A DNA stretch of 64,000 bases, from the NCBI RefSeq assembly GCF_009930795.1, contig NZ_CP017146.1, positions 1,612,001 through 1,676,000 on the forward strand, in the 5' to 3' direction. Below are positions 8,398-16,693 of this stretch, piece after piece. Every line of letters starts with the position of its first letter. Position 1 is the stretch's first letter. A program made the translations under genes and the position numbers. Below the pieces are notes generated by a model, which searched no databases, was not told the DNA's origin, and saw only the letters and a program-made list of their open reading frames with translations. Source of the stretch: Marisediminicola antarctica. Lineage in GTDB: Bacteria; Actinomycetota; Actinomycetes; Actinomycetales; Microbacteriaceae.

Positions 8398-9675
8398 ATG
8401 CTCGATGGCGAGCCGTTCCCCGTTTTCGTGACCAGAATGGTTCGCCGCTTCGTGCCTGCCCTCACCCCCGCCCGCGCACGCCTCGCGCTGCTCGCGCTCG
8501 CGCTCGGCGGCTTCGGCATCGGCGCGACCGAATTCGTGGCTATGGGGCTGCTACCGAATCTCGCCCAGGACCTCCTGCCGGGCCTCTACGCCGACTCGCC
8601 GACGGTGGCCAACGCGCGGGCAGGGTGGCTCGTCTCGGCCTACGCGCTCGGCGTCGTCGTCGGCGCGCCGACGATCGCGGCGCTCGCGGCCCGTTTTCCG
8701 CGGAAGAAGCTGCTTCTCGTGCTCGTCGCGGCCTTCACGATCGGCACGGTGGCGTCCTCGCTGCTGCCGAGCTTCGGCCTCGTGATCGCCGCGCGGTTCG
8801 TCGCCGGGCTGCCGCACGGCGCCTACTTCGGCGTGGCTGCGCTCGTTGCGGCCTCGATCATGGGGCCGGGCAAGCGAGGGCAGGGCGTCGCACTCGTGCT
8901 CTCCGGTCTCACGATCGCGAACGTGATCGGTGTGCCGACGATCACCTACCTCGGGCAGGTGACGAGCTGGCGCATCGCCTACCTCGCCGTCGCGGCCATC
9001 TTCGCGGCCACATTCGTGGCGATCGCGTACCTCGTTCCGTTCCAGCCCGGGGATCCTGACGCGACGATGCGGCGTGAGCTGCGCGCGTTCGGGCGCATCC
9101 AGGTTTGGCTCGCCCTGCTCATCGGCGCGGTCGGCTTCGGCGGGTTCTTCGCGGTGTACACGTTCATCTCCCCGCTCGTCACTGAGGTCACCCGGCTCGG
9201 CCCGGGATTCGTGCCCGTCGTGCTCGTCGTCGTCGGGGTCGGCATGACCCTCGGCAACTTCCTGGGCGGCTGGACGGCCGATCGCAACGTGATGGGATCG
9301 ATCTTCACCTACTTCGGACTGTTCGTCATCGCGCTCACCGGGCTCGCCCTCACCGCCCAGACCACCGTCGGCCTGCTGGGGTTCGTGTTCCTGATCGGCT
9401 TCGCCGCATCCGCCCTCTCACCCGCCATCCAGACCCGGCTCATGGACGTGGCAGGCGACAGCCAGACGCTCGCCGCGGCCGTCAACCACGCCTCGCTCAA
9501 CCTCGGCAATGCCCTCGGCGCGCTGCTTGGCGGAGTGACCATCGCCGCCGGGTTCGGGTATGTCTCGCCAACCTGGGTCGGTCTCACCCTCTGCGCCCCT
9601 GGTATCGCACTGGCCGTCACCGCGCTGCTGCTGCAGCGCCGCCGCGTGCCCGAGCCAGCGCTCGCGCCGGTGTAA
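8398..9675 (+). CDS. MFS transporter (AraJ/DHA1-type drug or sugar efflux)
   Basis: 425 residues with twelve hydrophobic segments. The first helix carries the DHA1 signature GGFGIGATEFVAMGLLP, and the motif-A-like loop (ARFPRKKLLL) follows helix 2. The C-terminal half contains the LNLGNALGALLGG signature typical of AraJ/chloramphenicol-efflux-like members. An internal ATG at 8437 is an alternative start. Substrate unknown. It converges on the response regulator at 10033 across the repeat array. Confidence 0.88.
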   Translation: MLDGEPFPVFVTRMVRRFVPALTPARARLALLALALGGFGIGATEFVAMGLLPNLAQDLLPGLYADSPTVANARAGWLVSAYALGVVVGAPTIAALAARFPRKKLLLVLVAAFTIGTVASSLLPSFGLVIAARFVAGLPHGAYFGVAALVAASIMGPGKRGQGVALVLSGLTIANVIGVPTITYLGQVTSWRIAYLAVAAIFAATFVAIAYLVPFQPGDPDATMRRELRAFGRIQVWLALLIGAVGFGGFFAVYTFISPLVTEVTRLGPGFVPVVLVVVGVGMTLGNFLGGWTADRNVMGSIFTYFGLFVIALTGLALTAQTTVGLLGFVFLIGFAASALSPAIQTRLMDVAGDSQTLAAAVNHASLNLGNALGALLGGVTIAAGFGYVSPTWVGLTLCAPGIALAVTALLLQRRRVPEPALAPV

Positions 9676-9700
9676 TCCCGCGCCCGGAGCGTCCGCACGC

Positions 9701-9853
9701 TTTCATCATTCAGGAGTCGGCTGCTGGTGGGTGTTTCATCATTCAGGAGTCGGCTGCTGGTGGGTGTTTCATCATTCAGGAGTCGGCTGCTGGTGGGTGT
9801 TTCATCATTCAGGAGTCGGCTGCTGGTGGGTGTTTCATCATTCAGGAGTCGGC
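9701..9853 (+). repeat. Direct array: 33-bp unit, four full copies plus a partial fifth
   Basis: Each unit begins TTTCATCATTCAGGAGTC and continues with a constant 15-bp tail (CGGCTGCTGGTGGGTG, overlapping by one base). Copies start at 9701, 9734, 9767, 9800 and 9833, the last one partial. Because both the core and the inter-core sequence are identical, this is a tandem repeat and not a CRISPR array. Confidence 0.95.
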
Positions 9854-9942
9854 GGTAAAGCTCGGAGCCAAAGTCCCGTCGCGGCCCCGCACGGCCACCG
9901 CGCCAGCCTAGATTTCGTCCATCAGGCGGATGCTGGCTGCCT

Positions 9943-10029
9943 CAGACTCCTGAATGATGAAGGTCAGTATTGCTTCAGACTCCTGAATGATGAAGGTCAG
10001 TATTGCTTCAGACTCCTGAATGATGAAAG
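9943..10029 (-). repeat. Inverted array of the same 17-bp core, three copies with 33-bp period
   Basis: GACTCCTGAATGATGAA is the reverse complement of the core in the 9701 array and recurs in units starting at 9943, 9976 and 10009. The tail between cores (GGTCAGTATTGCTTCA) differs from that of the direct array, but the 33-bp period is the same. About 90 bp of ordinary sequence separates the two arrays. Confidence 0.95.
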
Positions 10030-10032
10030 CGG

Positions 10033-10698
10033 TTAGTAGCTTCCGGGCATCTCCGTCTGCAGCAGGATGCCGTCCTGAATCGCTCGCTTGCGCAGCGCCA
10101 CCTTGGTGCCGACATCGATACCCGCGACTCGGTACTTCTCCCGGATCCGCTTGAGGTAGGACTTCGCCGTCTCCTCGGAGATGTCGAGCTGGTACGCGAC
10201 TGTCTTCACGGGCTCGCCACCGCCGTACAGCGCCATGACGCGTCGCTCCTGGGCGCTGAGCTTCGGCGCACCGCCCACGTCGTCCGCGTTGAGCGCGAGA
10301 TCGAGCTCGGCCGAGATGTAGGACTCGCCCTTCGCCGCCGAGCGGATCGCCTCGACGATCATCCCGGCGTCTTCGCTCTTGACCAGATAGCCGAGGGCGC
10401 CGGCCGCGAGAGCCTCACGCACGACATTGGGCTCGGAGTAGGTGCTCATGAGCACCGTTTTCACGCCGGCCGTCTTGAGGGTCGAGATTTTGAGCGAGAT
10501 CGGGAGGTTGTCCTTGAGGTCGAGGTCGAGGAGCACGACGTCGACTGGAAACTGCGGGTGCGTCAGCAGCTCCGGCCACGATGCGCAGGCAGCGACCATG
10601 TCGATGTCGCTCGCGGCGCCGCGGATCCATTCGGTCAGCGCGCCGAGCAGCATCCGGTGGTCATCGACCAAGGCAAGGCGAATCCGGTTTTCAGTCAT
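10033..10698 (-). CDS. NarL/LuxR-family response regulator
   Basis: 221 residues. The receiver domain has acidic residues in LALVDDHRM, the phospho-acceptor Asp in VVLLDLDLKD, and the conserved Lys in GYLVKSEDA. The C-terminal helix-turn-helix (LSAQERRVMALYGGGEPVKT through EETAKSYLKRIREKY) is LuxR-like. The start MTENRIRL at 10698 is preferred over the upstream start at 10761, which lies inside the preceding gene. It is the last gene of the leftward signalling cluster and ends only 3 bp from the repeat array. Confidence 0.9.
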   Translation of the reverse strand: MTENRIRLALVDDHRMLLGALTEWIRGAASDIDMVAACASWPELLTHPQFPVDVVLLDLDLKDNLPISLKISTLKTAGVKTVLMSTYSEPNVVREALAAGALGYLVKSEDAGMIVEAIRSAAKGESYISAELDLALNADDVGGAPKLSAQERRVMALYGGGEPVKTVAYQLDISEETAKSYLKRIREKYRVAGIDVGTKVALRKRAIQDGILLQTEMPGSY

Positions 10699-10730
10699 CG
10701 AGTGGTATTCCTGTTCTCTCTTGTCGAATG

Positions 10731-11993
10731 CTATTGGTCGGCGGGGTTCGGGACGATGCACTCAATGTCGACACGCAGACTCGAGTGCTCGGTGGAGTCA
10801 ACGAACCGGCCAACCTTTGCGATGGCCGCCCACGCCGACGGGTCAACGCGGTTGCGATGAACGCCGGTGGTGGTGATGACGATCGGAATGGTGATTGTGC
10901 GCTTGGCGCCGGGGTCGATGCGTGGGAGCACGGGTCCGATGACCAGGCGCGCCGTGGCGGGGGAGCTCTTCTTCTTGTTCTCGACGACGAGCAGCCACAC
11001 AGCCGAAAGCAGCCCGTCGCGCTGCTGCGGGTCGAGCAACCCGGCGAGGCTTCCGGCGTCCTTGAGCGTCGCCGACTTTCCGAGCTGGTTGGATTCGGTG
11101 ATCGCGTGGTAGAGCCAGGTCTCCCGGCGACCTTCGATGAGGTGCAGGCGCAGCTCGGTCGCGAGGGATGCGGCGGTGGACGCGAGTTTGGGGCGGAGGG
11201 GGAGCGCGGTGCGTCCGCTCGCCACCGAGTCGAGCAGTTCCTCGGCGGCAAGGTCGAGCCGGGCGAGCTCCTCGGATGCGAGCATCCCGACGGCGAATCG
11301 TGGCGCCGACACCGTGCTCTGCACGAGCACGCGGTCGAGTTCGAGCTGCACCATGCGCCGGAACTTCCGCACAGCGAACACGGCCACGAGCGGGGGGAAC
11401 ACCGCGACCGCGACGGTGGTGATCTGCCCCGGGACCGTCTCGGCGGTGAGCGGTGTGGTCAGCACGATCGCGGCTACGAAGGCAATGAAGAGCGCGGCGA
11501 CGGCCAGAATGAGTTCGCGCGCCGGGCGGTGCACGACTGCCGTCATGAGGCCGAAGCCTGCCGTGACGGATGCCGTCGCGTAGGTACCAATATCGTTCAG
11601 CGGCGCGATCGCGACGAAGTCCAGGGCGACGACGGCCGCGAGTGCCGCAAGGTAGGACGCGAAGAGCCAGGTGGGGAGCCGGTCCCCGCGCGTCGCGATC
11701 GACAGGCTCAACGTCGCGAACGCCGCGATGAACAGCAGCCAGGCGAGAACGACGGGCAGCACACTCGGGTAGGAACCGATGTTCGTCGCGAAGGAGACGA
11801 GGCCGTAGATCGCCTGGATGGCGCAGAGCACTCCCGCCCCGAGTGCGAGATGCGCGCTGCCGAGGGTCGAACCCTCGGCGTTGGCGTGCACGACCGCGCG
11901 CGCGGCGGTCGAGGAGGAAGGAACTCTGGTGAGCCGTCGCCGGCCGCGGGCGGAACCGAGGGTGTTCTCCTGGGTACGGGTCATGCCGCTCAC
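10731..11993 (-). CDS. Polytopic membrane protein, degenerate sensor-kinase-like
   Basis: 420 residues with about six transmembrane helices (residues 45-210). A cytoplasmic region follows whose layout mimics a histidine kinase: a helical DHp-like part at ELARLDLAAEELLDSVASG and a C-terminal segment where a HATPase would lie. I see no phospho-acceptor His-Asp box and no N, G1 or G2 boxes. The GTG at 11993 overlaps the stop of the upstream kinase by 4 bp, so the two are coupled. A pseudokinase or accessory sensor partnering the kinase and the two regulators is an inference. Confidence 0.7.
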   Translation of the reverse strand: MSGMTRTQENTLGSARGRRRLTRVPSSSTAARAVVHANAEGSTLGSAHLALGAGVLCAIQAIYGLVSFATNIGSYPSVLPVVLAWLLFIAAFATLSLSIATRGDRLPTWLFASYLAALAAVVALDFVAIAPLNDIGTYATASVTAGFGLMTAVVHRPARELILAVAALFIAFVAAIVLTTPLTAETVPGQITTVAVAVFPPLVAVFAVRKFRRMVQLELDRVLVQSTVSAPRFAVGMLASEELARLDLAAEELLDSVASGRTALPLRPKLASTAASLATELRLHLIEGRRETWLYHAITESNQLGKSATLKDAGSLAGLLDPQQRDGLLSAVWLLVVENKKKSSPATARLVIGPVLPRIDPGAKRTITIPIVITTTGVHRNRVDPSAWAAIAKVGRFVDSTEHSSLRVDIECIVPNPADQ

Positions 11994-13270
11994 CGGGGGA
12001 CCTCGAGTACGACGGTCGTTCCGGCGCCCGGGGAGGAGAACAGGCGTGCGTTGCCGCCGACCTCCTTGAGGCGACCGACGACCGAGTCCTTGAACCCGAG
12101 GCGAGCGGAGTCGATGTCATCGAGGCTGAAGCCGACACCGGCATCCGTCACCATGGCACGCACCGTCGTCTCGTCGTCGGTGATCGTCACGTGGGCATCC
12201 GTCACCCCGGCGTGTCGGCGCACGTTTTCGAGGCACTCGGCGAGCGCGAGGAGGAACGCGTCGAGCACGTCGCTCGGCAGGAGCACCTGGCCGGTCCCGT
12301 GCCAGCTCACCTCGAGGCCCATCCGCCCGAATCGCTGCTTGACCGATTCGAGGGTGTGCCCGAGAGCAGACTCCTCGACGGGCTCGACGTTGAAGTGCTC
12401 GGACGACTGCGGAACGGGGGTGCCGCCGAGGCGGAGCTGGCGCAACAGCCTCGCGTCGTCGCCGGCCTGCTGCTGCAGCGCCGTGGGCGCGACCCCGACG
12501 CCGGAGTGGGCGAGAAGGGTGAGCGTGGCCAACACGGTGTCGTGCAGCAGCCGGGCGCCCTGTCGTCGCTGCGCCTCGGTCTCGCTCGCCTGGCGCTCCG
12601 CCCGGTGTGCCCGGCCGATACTGTAGATCTGCCGGGCCGCCCGCGGCACCGTCGCGCTCAACCAGTACGCGAAGGTCGCGCACAGGGCCCAGCCGAGAAG
12701 CACCGTCGCGCTCTGTGAGGACAGCACGCGAGCACCGGGGACCGCGAGCTCGACGAGCGCGGTACTCGCGATGAGGCCCGTTGCGAGGATCAGGATGCGC
12801 GGGAGGCTGCCGGTCAGCACGATTGCGAGGGCGGCGATGCCCCCACCCGCGAGAGTGACAAGCGAGGTCGCCGCCGCAGGCGTCGTGGTGCCGTCGAACG
12901 GCACCTGGACGAGGACGAGAATCGACAATCCCGCTGCAATGCCCAGAACCGGCCAGAGCACCGAGCCGCTCGAACCGAGTCGGACCAGGCAGAAGACGAA
13001 CACCGCGAAGAGGGGGATCGTCGACAGGAGCGTGCCGAGCGGCACGACCCCCGGGATCGCCAGGCAGACGAGGCAGACGACGAGACTGGCGAGACCGAGT
13101 CCGCGCGCGGTGCTCCGAAGCAGGCGGTCGCGTTCGTGCGCAAATTGTTCCACAGTGATCTTGGCTGCCTCCGGATTCCGGGGGGTGGCGCCCGACAGCG
13201 CACCCGACTCCGACGGCCCCAATCCTAGGGCAGAGCTACTCGGGCGTGAGCCAACCTTCGTTAATGCCAC
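11990..13270 (-). CDS. Sensor histidine kinase
   Basis: The protein has about six membrane helices (residues 55-220). A dimerisation/phospho-acceptor helix follows with the H-box RLLHDTVLATLTLLAHSG, then a HATPase domain with N-box LAECLENVRRHAG and G-box VTDAGVGFSLDD plus GNARLFSSPGAGTTVVLEVP. The HD-type H-box is typical of NarL-partner kinases. The 5' end overlaps the upstream response regulator by 35 bp if GTG 13270 is used. GTG 13153, about 14 nt after GGAGG, is a plausible shorter start. It is coupled to the pseudokinase downstream. Confidence 0.85.
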   Translation of the reverse strand: MALTKVGSRPSSSALGLGPSESGALSGATPRNPEAAKITVEQFAHERDRLLRSTARGLGLASLVVCLVCLAIPGVVPLGTLLSTIPLFAVFVFCLVRLGSSGSVLWPVLGIAAGLSILVLVQVPFDGTTTPAAATSLVTLAGGGIAALAIVLTGSLPRILILATGLIASTALVELAVPGARVLSSQSATVLLGWALCATFAYWLSATVPRAARQIYSIGRAHRAERQASETEAQRRQGARLLHDTVLATLTLLAHSGVGVAPTALQQQAGDDARLLRQLRLGGTPVPQSSEHFNVEPVEESALGHTLESVKQRFGRMGLEVSWHGTGQVLLPSDVLDAFLLALAECLENVRRHAGVTDAHVTITDDETTVRAMVTDAGVGFSLDDIDSARLGFKDSVVGRLKEVGGNARLFSSPGAGTTVVLEVPR

Positions 13271-13904
13271 GCCGTCGGAGAAGAACCTTTGTCCCCACGT
13301 CCACGCCGATCTGGAGGTATTTGCGGCGGGCCCTCTTGATATACGACTTGACGGTCTCTTCGGTCGTTCCCATGTGCTCCGCCACCTCTTTGATCGATCG
13401 GCCGGCCGCGTAGAGCACGATCGTCCGTTGCTCCTGCTGGCCGAGCCCGGGGTCGCGGCCGAGTTGCTGGCCGTCGAGTGTCGCCGAGGTGAGCCGGCTC
13501 AGGTAGCGCCGCCCGGTCGCGACAGTGCGCACTGCGCTGATGAGCTCGTCGGCGGAATCGGTCTTGGGCACGAACGCGAGTGCACCCGCAGTGAGCGAGC
13601 TGTGGATGGAGCCGGCGTCCGCGTGTCTGCTGATCACGACGGTCGCGGCGCCGGCGGCCGTCAACGCCCTGATCTTCGTGCCGATCGGGATACCGTCGTT
13701 GAGGTTCAGGTCAAGCACGACGACGTCGACGGGGAAGTCCGCGTGGGCAAGCATGCCGAGCCAGGTCGTCTCGTGGATGACGATCTCGATGTCGACCTGA
13801 CGGGCCTCTACATGGGCCAGCAGCCCGTCGAGGACCATCCTGTGGCCGTCGACGATCGCGACGCGCGTGAACGGCTGGGGTGAGCGCAGTGTGCGTTCGG
13901 CCAC
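13236..13904 (-). CDS. NarL/LuxR-family response regulator, first gene of the cluster
   Basis: 222 residues. The receiver has the phospho-acceptor in VVVLDLNLND and the Lys in AFVPKTDSAD; the first acidic pair reads VDGHRM, so one Asp is replaced by Gly. The LuxR-type HTH includes TEETVKSYIKRARRKY. The start GTG 13904 is chosen because GGAGGT sits 8 nt upstream; an upstream ATG at 13928 lacks this. It resembles the regulator at 10033 over its whole length, so the cluster carries two paralogous regulators. Confidence 0.88.
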   Translation of the reverse strand: MAERTLRSPQPFTRVAIVDGHRMVLDGLLAHVEARQVDIEIVIHETTWLGMLAHADFPVDVVVLDLNLNDGIPIGTKIRALTAAGAATVVISRHADAGSIHSSLTAGALAFVPKTDSADELISAVRTVATGRRYLSRLTSATLDGQQLGRDPGLGQQEQRTIVLYAAGRSIKEVAEHMGTTEETVKSYIKRARRKYLQIGVDVGTKVLLRRRGINEGWLTPE

Positions 13905-14005
13905 GCGATGACACCTCCGGGCTCTCATCCCGGCTGAACCTCAACTGCGGTGCCGAGAGAAACCCAGCATAACTACAGTGAAAGGAACTCGTGTACCGCG
14001 TGCGA

Positions 14006-15211
14006 TCAGGTCGCGAGAAGACGCTCGACCCACGGCGCGACGAGCGCGCTCTCGATGAGGAATCCGTCGTGTCCGAAGGGCGAGTCGATGACCACCGGCT
14101 CGCGGCCGGAGATCCCGGATCGAAGTCGACGGGCGATGACGTGCTGGTCGGCGACGGGGAAAAGCCGGTCGCTGTTGATGCCGAGCACAAGACTCGTCGC
14201 GGTCACCCGGTCGAGGGCGGCATCCACACCGCCGCGGTCACGGCCCACGTCGTGCGCGCTCATGGCGCTCGCGAGCGTCAGGTAACTGTTGGCGTCGAAC
14301 CGTCGGGTGAACTTATTGCCGTGGAAGTCGAGGTAGCTCTCGACGGCGAACTTGCCGTCGCCCCCCAGCGGGTTGAGGCTGCTCTGCCAGCTCCGCTCAA
14401 ACCGGTCGTTGAGTTCGCCGGGCGAGCGGTAGTTGAGCAGCGCCATCCGTCGGGCGAGAGCGAGGCCGCGATATGGCCCGTCTCCGTCGGCCGCATCGTA
14501 GTAGTCGCCGGCGGCAAACGCGGGATCCATGCGAATCGCCTCGAGCTGCACGGAGTTGACCGCGATCTGGTCAGCGCTACTGAAGGCCGGAGCGGCGAGC
14601 ACAGCCACCCGGGCGACGCGGGCAGGATGCTCGATGGCCCACTCGAGCGCATGCATCCCACCCATCGAGCCGCCGATGACGCCGGCCCAGACGTCGATGC
14701 CGATCGCATCCGAGAATGCCGCCTGCGCCTGCACCTGGTCGCGGATCGTGAGAAAGGGGAAGCGCGCCCCCCATTCCCGGCCGTCGGGGGCGAGCGAGGC
14801 CGGCCCGGTGGTGCCCTGGCATCCGCCCAGCATGTTCGGCGCCACCACGAACCACCGGTCGGTGTCGACCGCCTTGCCCGGTCCGACAAGGTCACCCCAC
14901 CAGCCCCTGGTGGGGTGGCCGCGTCCCGGCGCCCCGATCACGTGGCTGTCGCCGGTCAGGGCGTGCGGTACGAGCACGGCATTGGAGCGGTCCGCGTTGA
15001 GGGTGCCCCACGTCTCATAGGCGACGCGCACGGGGGGCAGGGGCGCGCCCGCCTCGAGCTGCATCGCTCCGATTCCGATGAACTGGCGGTCGCCGGGGTG
15101 ATCGCCCTCTCGCCAGGCGCCGCTTGCCGGCGGACCGCCGATCATGGATCGGGTGTTCGCCTCGGTGACGAAGAACGAGGGGACCGTGTCTTCGGGTGTC
15201 TGCCAGTCCAT
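14006..15211 (-). CDS. metX: Homoserine O-acetyltransferase
   Basis: 401 residues, alpha/beta-hydrolase fold. Seen are the nucleophile elbow GVIGGSMGGMHALEW (Ser near residue 165), the NMLGGCQGTTGP and SSLNPLGGDGKFAVESYL family signatures, and a C-terminal GHDGFLIE catalytic His. It transfers an acetyl (or, in some homologues, succinyl) group to homoserine in methionine synthesis; acetyl is inferred from pairing with MetY. The RBS GGAG lies 5 nt before ATG 15211. It lies 68 bp downstream of metY on the same strand. Confidence 0.93.
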   Translation of the reverse strand: MDWQTPEDTVPSFFVTEANTRSMIGGPPASGAWREGDHPGDRQFIGIGAMQLEAGAPLPPVRVAYETWGTLNADRSNAVLVPHALTGDSHVIGAPGRGHPTRGWWGDLVGPGKAVDTDRWFVVAPNMLGGCQGTTGPASLAPDGREWGARFPFLTIRDQVQAQAAFSDAIGIDVWAGVIGGSMGGMHALEWAIEHPARVARVAVLAAPAFSSADQIAVNSVQLEAIRMDPAFAAGDYYDAADGDGPYRGLALARRMALLNYRSPGELNDRFERSWQSSLNPLGGDGKFAVESYLDFHGNKFTRRFDANSYLTLASAMSAHDVGRDRGGVDAALDRVTATSLVLGINSDRLFPVADQHVIARRLRSGISGREPVVIDSPFGHDGFLIESALVAPWVERLLAT

Positions 15212-15279
15212 GTCGTCTCCAGTATCGTCGACCGCGCCGGGCGAAAGCTGTTTGTTACGCTTCCGCCCGCGCGCGAGCG

Positions 15280-16602
15280 TCAGGCCGCGTTGGACGCGGC
15301 GGCGGAGCGTGCAGCCTCGAGGCCGGCCGAGAGGTCGGCGAGGATGTCGTCGATGTTCTCGAGGCCGATCGACAGCCGCACGAGGCCGGGGGTGACTCCG
15401 GAGGTGAGCTGCTGTTCGGGTGTGAGCTGCGAGTGGGTCGTGGAGGCCGGGTGGATGATGAGGCTGCGCACGTCGCCGATGTTGGCGAGGTGGCTGAACA
15501 GGCCGGCGTTATTGACGAGCGCACGCCCGGCATCGACCCCGCCCTTGAGCTCGAACGACAGCACCGCGCCGACGCCGAGCGGTGCGTAGGTGTTCGCTGC
15601 GGCGTACCAGGGGCTGGACGGGAGCCCGGCGTAGAAGACGGTGGCGACGTCGTCGTGGCTGTCGAGCCACTCGGCGACCGCCTGGGCGTTCTTCACGTGG
15701 CGCTCGATGCGCAGGCTCAGGGTCTCGATGCCCTGGATGAGCTGCCATGCGCTTGCGGGAGCGATCGAGGCGCCGAGGTCGCGCAGCAGCTGCACGCGCG
15801 CCTTGATGATGTAGGCGATGCCGTCGCCGAGTACCGTTGTGTAGCTGGCGCCGTGGTAGCTCGGGTCCGGCTCGGTGAGCCCGGGGAACTTGTCGACGTT
15901 CTTGCTCCACTCGAACTTGCCGCCGTCGACGATGATTCCGCCGATCACGGTGCCGTGGCCGCCGAGGAACTTCGTGGCGGAGTGCACGATGATGTCGGCG
16001 CCGTGCTCGAACGGGCGGATGAGGTACGGCGTCGCGATCGTATTGTCGACGATGAGCGGAACTCCGGCGCTGTGCGCGACCGAGGCGACCGAGGCAATGT
16101 CGAGGATGTTGATGCGCGGGTTGCCGATCGTCTCGGCGAAGAAGAGCTTCGTGTTCGGTCGCACCGCGCGCTCCCACTCGGCGGGGTCGTCCTGGTTCTC
16201 GACGAAGGTCGTCTGGATGCCGAGCTTTGCGAGGGTGTACTTGAAGAGGTTGTAGGTGCCGCCGTAGATCGACGACGACGACACGATGTGGTCGCCAGCC
16301 TGGGCGATATTGAGAACGGCGATCGTCGTCGCGGACTGGCCAGAGGCGAGCAGCAGCGCAGCGGTTCCGCCCTCGAGAGCGGCGACGCGCTCCTCGACGA
16401 CGGCCTGGGTGGGGTTCTGGATGCGCGTGTAGATGTTCCCGAATTCAGCAAGGGCGAACAGGTTCTTGGCGTGCTCGGCGTCGTTGAAGACGTAGGACGT
16501 GGTCTGGTAGATCGGAGTGGCCCGCGCGTTCGTTACGGGGTCGGGTGCCGCCCCCGAATGGATCTGCTTCGTCTCGAATTTCCAGGCGCTGGTGTCGCTC
16601 AC
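15280..16602 (-). CDS. metY: O-acetylhomoserine sulfhydrylase
   Basis: 440 residues of the Cys/Met-metabolism PLP family. The PLP lysine is in IVHSATKFLGGHGT (near residue 210), with SGQSATTIAVLNI upstream and the conserved C-terminal GLVRLSIGLENIDDI. It makes homocysteine from O-acetylhomoserine and sulfide. The GTG start at 16602 is preceded by AAGGAG at good spacing. I looked for a SAM riboswitch upstream and saw none; only about 90 bp separate it from the next gene. Confidence 0.95.
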   Translation of the reverse strand: MSDTSAWKFETKQIHSGAAPDPVTNARATPIYQTTSYVFNDAEHAKNLFALAEFGNIYTRIQNPTQAVVEERVAALEGGTAALLLASGQSATTIAVLNIAQAGDHIVSSSSIYGGTYNLFKYTLAKLGIQTTFVENQDDPAEWERAVRPNTKLFFAETIGNPRINILDIASVASVAHSAGVPLIVDNTIATPYLIRPFEHGADIIVHSATKFLGGHGTVIGGIIVDGGKFEWSKNVDKFPGLTEPDPSYHGASYTTVLGDGIAYIIKARVQLLRDLGASIAPASAWQLIQGIETLSLRIERHVKNAQAVAEWLDSHDDVATVFYAGLPSSPWYAAANTYAPLGVGAVLSFELKGGVDAGRALVNNAGLFSHLANIGDVRSLIIHPASTTHSQLTPEQQLTSGVTPGLVRLSIGLENIDDILADLSAGLEAARSAAASNAA

Positions 16603-16693
16603 GGGTGTCTCCTTCGTCGGGTGATCGGATCAGCCTAGAAAGGCCGTCGGGCGTGCATCAATTATCGGTGACACGCACCGTAATGTTTGCGGC

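Noticed and set aside
9701-10029. CRISPR-like regular repeat spacing
   Set aside because: The sequences between the cores are identical within each array, so there are no spacers, and no cas genes are near.
10581-12626. 681-codon plus-strand frame across the sensor genes
   Set aside because: Charged low-complexity translation with no domain, antisense to the response regulator, pseudokinase and kinase genes.
16603-16693. Possible SAM riboswitch upstream of metY
   Set aside because: The gap is only about 90 bp and shows no pseudoknot-like pattern of known SAM riboswitches.
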